From: Taxillus chinensis
Lineage: Eukaryota > Streptophyta > Magnoliopsida > Santalales > Loranthaceae
Direction of reading: 5' to 3'
DNA length: 64,000 bases
Assembly: GCA_023512835.1 (NCBI GenBank)
Contig: CM042089.1
Span: 50,119,004-50,183,003, forward strand
The notes beneath the pieces were generated by a model that saw only the letters and a program-made list of their open reading frames with translations, was not told the DNA's origin and searched no databases. Below, piece after piece: positions 55,971 to 64,000 of the stretch (position 1 is its first letter; each line of letters starts with the position of its first letter). Position numbers and translations under genes: made by a program.

Positions 55971-57490
55971 TGATCCGTATAACTTGTGTCTATAGGTTTT
56001 GCAGCAAGTGCACTGGTCAAGTAATAAAATGGAGTATTAAGACTCCGGTTGTCGAACCCACAGGGAGGTAGCCGATCTTTGTTAAGCAGCAAGCACTAAG
56101 CTAATAAGTTGATTTTATGTCTGGACAATTGATTTTTGTTGTACAAATAGTTTGAACGAAAAATGATTAAATCAGAATGTTGGCAAGCTATTGGTATTGA
56201 AATTTCAGTGATTAAAGATCTAGGGTCACAATGTTTACCACCCAATCGATTGTAATAGTCTAGTTATGGCTCTTGTTCTTGATTTATGTTCTAGTTCATG
56301 TTCATGTTGATTATCTCCTACCTATCTTACATTTGGTCCATGCTAAGATAGATTTAAGGCTTTTATCCCATTTGGTCCATGTGAATAAAAGTGATCAAGG
56401 TAGATAAACAATCTAATAGTTGCAGACTTGGTCCATCATGCAATATTAAATCTAATTCACTAGTGTTCCACCCTAGACAAGGGCTAAGATTACCTGATTA
56501 TGCATAAACTAGGCATTTCCATACAAGCAAGTGAATTAAACAAGAACTGAATTCTATTTTATTGAACAACCATAACCGAACTAAATACAATTTATTGGGG
56601 GCTACATTGCTCCCCTAGACTAATAAAACCACTCCATAATCATGACAAAAGCAATAACAATTATAGGAAAGAACATGATTACAGTACCAGGACAATAAAG
56701 GAAGACCCCAAGATGAACCAGAACTCCAGCCTCCAAAGACTCCGGCGTCTGCTACCCAAAATCACTCCTTGCCAAGGACAATCCGATCTTTTAGCAATGG
56801 CTATAGCTCTTTTCAGAACTCAGATCAGATTCTCCCACTCAAGATACTTTACAATGCCTCCCAAGCCCCCTATTTATAGGTTTTTATGGGCCAAATTAGG
56901 GTTACAAAAAGTGTGCCCTAAGTATAAATGTGGTCGCAGCCAAAACGACGTCGTTTTGGTTAGTGACACTAGTCGACGTTCTAGGCGAAATAAAACTCAA
57001 ACTACACCAAGTTTGACCCCAGTTCTTTAGAGGAAAATGATTAAAACAACAAAACACATCATTTGGAGCTCAAAAATGCTTGCACGTGAGAATGCACGTG
57101 AGAAAACCCTTTTCACGTGCAGCTCCAATTTGACTCAAATTTGCTCCAAAGCTTCCTCTTGAGTTGTAGAAGGCATCTATGCAATAAAATCCTTGCACGT
57201 GAGAATGCAAGTAAGAAAGCTTTCCACGTGCACCTTGATTTTGCCTTCATTTTGCTTCCATCTTCTTCCTATAGCTTCCTCTTGAGTTGATGGAGTGATC
57301 TAGCCAAAGTGTGTGGGAAAAGGTTGCTCCAAAACCTGCCAAAAACACTCAAAAAGTACCACTATACACCAAACAGGGTCTTCCTAGGGGTTAGAGCAAA
57401 TATGTGAAAAATATCATGCAAATAGGGACAAAACATACGCTAAAACACCCTATATAAGGTCTAGGATAACGGCATAAATGCACGTTATCA
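55971..57490 (-). repeat. G4 5' LTR (right)
   Basis: TG at 55971 and CA at 57490, 1.52 kb. It pairs with 44171-45689 with few differences. It has the same TATA box, palindrome and CACGTG modules (about 57080-57235). Confidence 0.95.
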
Positions 57491-58664
57491 TTCGTGCGGA
57501 CTAAGTCACATTGACGCTAAGTAAGAGTCTTGGTTTACAAGGTCGCACGAAGTAAAAGGAGACACGGAGTAAGGCATCCGAGTCTTCCATACATGCGGAG
57601 TGAGGAAGTACAAATGCGGAATAAGGACCCGAGTCTTTATTAGACACGGAGTAAGGAAATTAGATGCGGAGTAAGGAATCCGGACAACTTACTCATACGG
57701 AGTAAGGAAGCGCTAGTACGGAGTAAGTACTCCGATCCCTTAGACTCGCCCGGAGTAAGGAACTTACATACGGAGTAAGGAATTTATATACGGAGTAAGG
57801 AACTTACATGTGGAGTAAGGAAGCACTGATACGGAATAAGTCATCCAACTTTTCAAGACTCGCCTGGAGTATGGAACTTACATACGGAGTAAGGAATTTA
57901 CTTATGGAGTAAGGAACTTACATGGGGAGTAAGGAAACGCTAACACGGACTAAAGATTCTAGTACCAAATAGATACGGAGTAAGCAATCACCGACACGGA
58001 GTAAGGTTCCGAGCCTCATTAGCTACGGAGTAAGGAAAATTACACCGGACCAAGAAGATACTGCTTCAACTCAACCGCATTTAAAGTTATCAGCTCGTGG
58101 CGTCCCGATGTAAGACAAATTTATTGAGAACCTGAAGAATCTTACACGTGGATCATCCGGATATGTGGACACAACCTTAATTAGATTTGGAAACTCACAA
58201 AGACACTTATACTCTTCAAACCCAAGATCTTGAGCTCCACAATCCACAGCAGTCAAGGCAGAGAGATTACCGAGGAATAGTTAGTGCTGAACGCATTCCG
58301 GAACTACAAGTTCCAAGGTTGTCTCTTAAGAATGTTTGTATAAATAGTCATAATTGTATATTTGTGAAGGCGAGCGATTGTGCTTTTGTAAGAATAGATT
58401 AACCCTGTGTATGCACAAGCGGATTTAATTTTTGGGAGATAGAATTTGGCTAGTGTGTGAGTTCATTTGCAAACAGAGTGTAAGAGAGTCTTGCTTCTAT
58501 TTTGTTGTATTTATCTTGTGATAATAAAACAAAATACTTCCACTATCTGGTTATCTTCCCTGAGTGATTCTATCACTTAACTAGATAAGTGTTTGTGTCT
58601 TAAGAGAAAGAAAAGAGTTTCGATAAGAGCCTATTCACCCCCTCTAGGCTCCAAGGGACCATCA

Positions 58665-59292
58665 ATATCCATTTGACATGAAGCATGTGTGACTCCTTAG
58701 GATTCGCCTGATATCTTGCACATATGTAGGTTACAAACATGATATCCGGTGACTTGCTGTAAGATACAGCAATGATCCTATCATACCTTTGTGTTCAATC
58801 ACATTTATTGATTCTCCGTTAAGATCAGGATCTAACTTGGCACTAACTGGCATGGGAGTTTTCACGGGAGTTGAGTTTTGCATTCCGAACTTCTTGATTA
58901 AGTCCTGTGTGTTTTACACCATGGTTGATATAGCAATGATCTTATCATACCTCTAGTTTTGCACTTTGGTTGATGAAGATTCCATCCTTCATTTGTTTAA
59001 CTTCTATTCCAATGAAGTACAATAATTCTTTTATCATGCTTGTTTGAAACTTGCCAGTCATCAACTTTGCAAACTCTTCATAAAGTTTCAAATTAGATGA
59101 CCCGAAAATGATGTCATCCACATAAATTTGTACGATTAGAAAATGACCTTTCTCTTTCCATAGAAATAATGTGGTGTCAACCCTCCCTTTTCTGAAGTTG
59201 TGGTCGAGCACGAATTCTGACAGTGTGTCGTACCAGGCTCTTGGAGCTTGCTTCAATTTGTACAAGGCTTTCCGTAGTTTATATACCATATG
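58665..59292 (-). pseudogene. Copia-2 reverse transcriptase, C-terminal part
   Basis: From 59292 down the frame gives [20 protein letters not shown] and the active site Tyr-Val-Asp-Asp at 59113-59124, intact, in contrast to Copia-1. Around 58905-58960 there is a small local duplication: ATAGCAATGATCTTATCATA resembles about 58760-58786. This disrupts the frame. It joins the upstream RT half at 61009 once the family-A solo LTR is set aside. Confidence 0.87.
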
Positions 59293-61008
59293 TGTAATGA
59301 CCCGTGTTTTGGGATGTGAGGAGTTGGTCACAGTTATGCCTTTTGGGTGGCAATTATCAGGTTTTTGGGAGTTTTATTCCCACACACATTAGCTAGAATA
59401 CCTTGTTTATTGATGAGCAAGCATGAGGCAAGAGATGAGCTTAAGGGGGGGGGGGCTTTTAGAGGTTGCACGTGACAATGCACGTGATAATGGCTTTGTC
59501 ACGTGCAGCGGTGTTTTTGCATGGGAGCATTCCAGACTTAGTTCTAAAGTTTGGCAAAATCCTAGGGCATTTGGTGCTTGCACATGACAATGGTCTTTGT
59601 CACGTGCAACCATGTTTTTGCACCGTCTTCTTCGTTTTGTTATGTTGGTAATCTTTTCCCAAAGGGCCATGTTCGAATTGTGGGTATTTTATTCTGTGTG
59701 GATGCGGGAAGGTTGTGGCATGTTTTATTTATCAAAACTTTATCGTTTTGATGCTGGGCTTCATTCATCAAAACTACATCATTTTGATGATGGGGTTCAT
59801 TTATCAAAACTACGTCGTTTTGATAAGTGAGGAGGAGCTCTCTTTGATTTAGGTTTAGGGTTTTTGTTGTCAGCTGCTGCAGCCGTCGTAGAGGGAAAGA
59901 GAGAGAGTTCTTGATCGTTGTTGCTGGGGTGACTCGCATGGGTGGACGGCGTCTAGCGTGGGAGCAAGAGCAAGAAGGATCTTCCTGAGGTAAGGGTTCT
60001 ATCTCTTCTGGTATCCGTTCCAGGGTTACGCCCTATGGTAGATGAATCGTAGATTGTTATTGTTATTATATATATATGTAAATCCATATAGGTGTAACCT
60101 CTTACATGGATGTTGGCCTTCAATGGAATATTTTATTTGGATATGATGTTGAGTCCGGGGTCGGGGGATTTCGGGTTCGTTCTTGGGGCAGTGGACCCTG
60201 GGGGCCGTTGGGGCGTCTTCGCTGTTCGTTTCGTGGTTGGGTTTATTAGGATAGGTTCTGTAGTAGGGCCATGTGGGGAAGCCTTGGGGTTTCTAGGGGT
60301 GTATTGGTTGTGAACATAATATGTGGATATGTTAGTTATGATTTGTGTGATGACTGTAGAGTCCATGTGTTATGTGATGTCATGTGAATGCATATCGCTG
60401 TGCTTTGCTTGTATGTGTTATGTGGATGTGGAGCCTATGTGGTTGTGGAGCATGTGTGGCTGTGACAATGGTTGTACTTGTTTTATGGCCTGTGTGTGAT
60501 GACACTTAATAATGTGGAATATAACTTGTTTATATATTTTTGTCACGACACCGCACTTGTGCACGTCCTTATGTAGATGCTAGGAGCATGGGATGGGTTG
60601 GGGAGACATGATCCCAACTGAGCAGTGGTTGCTCACCCCTCCTACTGTATTTTGTTTTCTTTTCAGGGACCTACAGGCGTTAGATGGGGACACCAAGGTG
60701 GCAGACAGTTCTGCTTTGTTGCTTTGTTTAATGTTATTTTGTGTTAAGTTATTTTGTGAGACCTTTGTAACCCCAGTGGGGAAAGATTGTAAAAGAGATT
60801 TCACTGAAATAAAGTCATATGGTTTGGTTTGTAAACGTCTATGGTGGTTTGAATTTAATAAAAAAAAATATGTTTCTGTCTTGTCGTTATCTATTGTGAA
60901 TGTGTGTGATGTCTTGTGTGGAATTATTTATCCCAACCCCTTGCCCACCGAGTGGGTAAAGGGGAGTCACGAACCGGTTTCCTCGGGTTGACAATCTGGG
61001 GCGTGACA
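59293..61008 (+). mobile_element. Family-A solo LTR (1.7 kb)
   Basis: TGTAATGACC at 59293 and GGCGTGACA at 61008, plus strand, with a perfect ATATG duplication (59288-59292 and 61009-61013). No internal sequence is present. It has three ACGT-type palindrome variants (about 59735-59825) but no TATATAAG box and no minisatellite. It is divergent from the other family-A LTRs. It interrupts Copia-2 RT. Confidence 0.92.
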
Positions 61009-61013
61009 ATATG

Positions 61014-62165
61014 TTCAGCCTTGTGTTCAATGAAGCCCGGAGGTTGTTGAACATAAACCTCCTCTTGAAGATCTCCATTAAGAAAAGCGCTCTTGACGTC
61101 CATTTGATAAACTGTGAATTTTTCATAGGATGCATATGCCAGGAACATTCGGATTGCCTCAAGTCTAGCTACTAGAGCAAAGGTTTCGTCATAATCAATG
61201 CCTTCTTCATGACGATATCCTTTGGCTACCAGTCGAGCTTTGTTCCGGATTACTATTCCATCAGTATCTAGTTTGTTCTGGAACATCCATTTAACTCCAA
61301 TGACTTGTTGCGACCTAGGCCTTGGTACTAACGTCCACACTTCGTTCCTCTTGAACCGATTAAGCTCTTGTTGCATAGCGTCAATCCAGTTTGAATCTTG
61401 AAGGGCTTCATCTACCACCTTTGGCTTTATCTGTGATAGAAAACAAGAGTAGAGACACAAGTTGGAGGTGGCTGCCCTTGTTCTTACTCCAACAGTAGGA
61501 TCACTAATCACATGATTTGATGGGTGGTTTCGAGTCCACTTATAGTTCTGCGTAAGTGGTGGTGAGTAATCAACGATTTGAAGCTCTTCCAGATCGGGTG
61601 GATCTTGTACATCGGCTGGTTAAGCTTCTTCCGAGCTGGTTGTATCCGTATGATGAACAGTTCCAGTAGTACTTTGAGGTTCTTTGGCCCTGTGACTTTC
61701 AGTATTAGCTGGCCCAGGCGGACTAGAAGGTTCTCCGGTGTTTTGAATGTTCATATTAATTGGTCCGGAGTTGAGTGGAAGTTCTGAGTCTGAATCTTCG
61801 GAAGCATCATCCGTGACATTTCTTCTTTCTTCCTTGGTGCTTGGTGATTCATCAGTAGTAGTGGCAGGAACATGTTCGAGCTGAGAATAATCAATCATGT
61901 CCGTATGATCCTGCACATTTGAATTTGAAGATTCTATACTTGACCAATCAAGGTTAGATTCATAAAAATAAACATGGATAGATTCTTCAACTGTTAAACG
62001 TTTTCTATTGAAGATGTGATAAGTCTTGCTGTGTAACGAGTATCCGACCAAGATCCCATCATCGGATTTTGGCTCAAATTTACTCTGGGCCTCTTTGCCG
62101 TTGTTTAACATGTAGCAAGCACACCCAAAAGCTTTGAAATGAGAGATTGACGGCTTCCTACCTCT
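61014..62165 (-). pseudogene. Copia-2 reverse transcriptase, N-terminal part, and integrase C-terminal linker
   Basis: The frame 61511-61014 gives the start of RT ([44 protein letters not shown]). The frame 62111-61620 is the integrase C-terminal part ([19 protein letters not shown]) and an acidic Ser/Pro-rich linker, ended by TAA at 61620-61622. It lines up with Copia-1 7536-8565. The unit is broken but clear. Confidence 0.87.
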
Positions 62166-63249
62166 TCACATCTCATAAGGTGTTTTCTTGGTAACCTTTT
62201 TGATAAGAGTTCTGTTCTGAACATAGCATGCAGTGGACATAGCTTCAGCCCATAGACTGAGAGGAAGCTTTGCCCTTGCTAACATTGATCTACCAGCTTC
62301 GACTAAAGTGCAATTCTTATGCTCAGCAACTTCATTTTGTTGTGGAGTCCTGGGCGCAGAGAAGTCATGCTGAATGCCCTGGTCAGAACAATATGATCTC
62401 ATATCGGAAAAGTCAAATTCCGTACCACGATCACTCCTGATGGATTTAATGCTCAGTCCTTGTGAATTGCTTATCCAGTTGAAGAGATCTACAAGATGTT
62501 CAAAGGTTTGATCCTTCGATTTCAGGAGCATCACCCATGTATACCTGGTGAAGTCATCGATAACCATAAGGGTATATGTCGCACTAGCAAGAGAAGCAAT
62601 AGAAATGGGACCACAGAGGTCCATATAAAGAAGTTGCAACGGAGCAATTATTGAATTAACTGATTTGCTTTTAAAGCTATGCTTGGTCTGCTTGCCAAGT
62701 TGGCATTCTCGACAGAGAGTCTCTAGAGTATTTATGTTTGGGCAGACCATTGACCAAGTCAATCGACGCTAGTTTAGACAAAGTTTAAAAATTTACATGA
62801 GTGCAACGCTTGTTCCATAGCCAACTTTCTTCATCTGATGCTTTGGTGAGGAAGCATACAGCGTCAGAAGAATTATTTCTTAAGACCACTGAATATATGT
62901 CCCCATTTCTTAATCCAGATAACTTAATATCTCCACATAAGTTTTCCCTAACTGTGCAAGTGTTGGGCATAAAGGAAACAATAAATCCTTTATCACATAA
63001 ATTACTGACACTCAGCAGATTATGCTTCAAACCTTCGACTAGTGCAACCTTAGTAATTGATACACAGCTGTTGGTTAAAGTGCCATACCCCATAGTCTTA
63101 CCTTTACTATTGTTGCCATATGATACGGATGGGCCTCGTTTGTCAGCAACTTCTACGAGCAGAGACTGATCACCCGTCATATGTCCAGAGCATCCACTAT
63201 TGAGTATCCACTTGTTTTGATTGATCTTTAACTTCAAGTGGTCTGGCAA
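62166..63249 (-). pseudogene. Copia-2 protease and integrase
   Basis: The protease has Asn-Ser-Gly-Cys-Ser-Gly-His near 63190-63215; the first residue is Asn where the catalytic Asp is expected and where Copia-1 has Asp. The integrase (62762-62166) shows CRECQLGKQTKHSF, Asp in MDLCGPISI, Asp in RSDRGTEFD, and PQQNEVAEHKN, which keeps the Glu region. A frame change lies between 62762 and 62785. It aligns with Copia-1 6380-7480. Confidence 0.85.
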
Positions 63250-63883
63250 TGAATTCTAGAGATGCTCCTGTAAGACAATAGTTTACACTTTTGGTGCCCA
63301 GACTTGTTTCGGGTGGTTAGGAGAAATAGCCACAGTGTCAACAGTTTCGGATTTTGCTTTGTTAGGAACTTTAGCTTTCCATGTTGACTTTACTTTGTTA
63401 GTGTCAATTGCTTCTTTTATTCGGGTTTTCTTGGGAGAGTTACTCCTTTAAGATTTAGATTTAGATTTGCTAGAAAACCCTTTTTGATGAACTGATTTTT
63501 ATTAATATGAACTTGATTACAAAGCCAGTCATCAGATAGACTTCAACACTCATAGTGATAATGGCCTATTTCTCTACAAATGGAACAGGGAAGACAGGTT
63601 TCTTAGGTTTTACAAGTTTTCTACTCTGTTCCCTATGGCCTAATCCTTTGCGATTGGGTAACGCGCTCTTGGCCCTAGATGCATCAGCCTTAGCCTTTCC
63701 TTTCTTTCTGAGTGCTACAGTTTCGGCTTTAACTGCATCAACCCTCCCTTCATCGTTAGGTACGGGTGCTACTACTTCGGGATTAGCAGTAATAGCCTCT
63801 CTTCCACAATCATAAACTATGGTGCCACCTAAAGTAAAACCATCCAACAGTTTAAATGTGCTAACAGGATAAAGGTTGGTTAG
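63250..63883 (-). pseudogene. Copia-2 gag, C-terminal part
   Basis: The Lys/Ala-rich stretch and zinc knuckle (Cys-x2-Cys-x4-His-x4-Cys, near 63541-63585) are intact at the four ligands. They are followed by TGA (near 63541) where Copia-1 has Trp. The upstream end is cut at 63883 by the next LTR. It aligns with Copia-1 5755-6370. Confidence 0.82.
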
Positions 63884-64000
63884 TGTCATGCCCCCAAATT
63901 CCAGGGAACCCGAAACCAAGAACATGACTTCCCGTTGCTTGTACCCGAAAGGTCAAGGGGTTGGTGACTAGCACCAAAAGAGATTACACAACGGGTGTTG
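63884..64000. repeat. Start of another LTR (truncated by the window)
   Basis: TGTCATGCCCCCAAATTCC at 63884 opens a sequence built like the family-A LTR end (TGTCACGCCCCGGATTTCC) but clearly different downstream. Copia-2 gag stops exactly here, so it is probably the edge of an inserted element, most likely in minus orientation. The other end is not in view. Confidence 0.6.

Larger units (their letters stand above)
44171..57490 (-). mobile_element. G4: full-length Athila-like Ty3/gypsy element (13.3 kb)
   Basis: LTRs at 44171-45689 and 55971-57490 are very similar, and the target duplication TTCGT is perfect (44166-44170 and 57491-57495). On the minus strand the order is LTR, tRNA-Asp primer site, gag, protease, RT, RNase H, integrase, an extra gene with a Ulp1-like protease, a polypurine tract and LTR. 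Athila assignment rests on the primer site, RT and integrase motifs. Several stops and a frameshift at the integrase catalytic Glu make it non-autonomous now, although the LTR similarity indicates a recent insertion. Confidence 0.94.
43939..58664 (+). mobile_element. Copia solo LTR (about 1.4 kb), split by G4
   Basis: TGTTGGATC at 43939 and GACCATCA at 58664 are the ends of a Copia-1-type LTR. It lies on the plus strand, opposite to the surrounding Copia-2 pol. The duplication ATATC is perfect (43934-43938 and 58665-58669). No internal sequence is present, so it is the product of LTR-LTR recombination. G4 lies inside it (44171-57490). TATAAATA is at 58339-58346, and CGGAGTAAG repeats run from 57540 to 58060. 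Confidence 0.92.
43354..63883 (-). mobile_element. Copia-2: Sirevirus-like Ty1/copia host element, in three pieces
   Basis: Pieces at 61009-63883 (gag end to RT), 58665-59292 (RT) and 43354-43938 (RNase H) form one colinear minus-strand pol when the insertions are set aside. Each insertion has its own duplication (ATATG for the family-A solo LTR, ATATC for the copia solo LTR). It is closely related to Copia-1 across gag and pol. The 3' region with its LTR would lie left of G3, outside the window, and the 5' part lies beyond the LTR starting at 63884. Confidence 0.87.

Noticed and set aside
60593..60991. 132-codon frame in the family-A solo LTR
   Set aside because: It is LTR sequence with no counterpart frame in the other family-A LTRs.

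Overview
The window is plant nuclear DNA, most likely from a eudicot with a large, repeat-rich genome. Nothing in it looks like a host gene, tRNA or rRNA. Essentially all 64 kb can be assigned to nested LTR retrotransposons of several lineages. The coding parts are decayed by stops and frameshifts, so they are annotated as pseudogenes. The species cannot be named from the sequence.

Layout, from the oldest host outward. Copia-2 is a Sirevirus-like Ty1/copia element on the minus strand; its pieces lie at 43354-43938, 58665-59292 and 61009-63883. Three things sit inside it. (i) A Tat/Ogre-like Ty3/gypsy element, G3, plus strand, visible at 15697-43353. (ii) A copia solo LTR, 43939-58664, split by a full-length 13.3-kb Athila-like gypsy element, G4, minus strand, 44171-57490, TSD TTCGT. 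(iii) A solo LTR of family A, 59293-61008, TSD ATATG. A further LTR begins at 63884. G3 itself holds three insertions: Copia-1 (plus strand, 5755-15696) in its 5' LTR, a complete non-autonomous family-A element (18467-27067, TSD GTTTA) in its gag, and a truncated Athila-related non-autonomous element, G5 (about 37140-41893), in its 3' LTR. Copia-1 is in turn split by a family-A element, 2189-5754, which abuts or is split by another, 1-2188. At the left edge the nesting is up to five levels deep.

Primer sites fit the classification. Family A pairs with initiator tRNA-Met, G3 with tRNA-Arg, and G4 and G5 with tRNA-Asp. G3 carries a Tat-type extra ORF1, two zinc-binding gag motifs, protease, a G-patch, a probable intron, RT, a degenerate RNase H followed by a second archaeal-type RNase H, and integrase. 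G4 carries Athila gag-pol.

The most interesting observation concerns Copia-1 and G4, which belong to different superfamilies. Both carry the same extra gene between pol and the 3' LTR: an N-terminal domain resembling the 'putative plant transposon protein' family, a Pro/Ser-rich and coiled-coil linker, and a C-terminal Ulp1-like (C48) cysteine protease with recognisable His, Asp, Gln and Cys. Family A, G4 and G5 also share a colinear U3 promoter block: TATA box, an AAAACGACGT palindrome, then a CACGTG-containing module. This holds even though their primer sites differ, so modules appear to have moved between families. G5 has a roughly 565-residue acidic ORF, of unrecognised family, where gag-pol should be.
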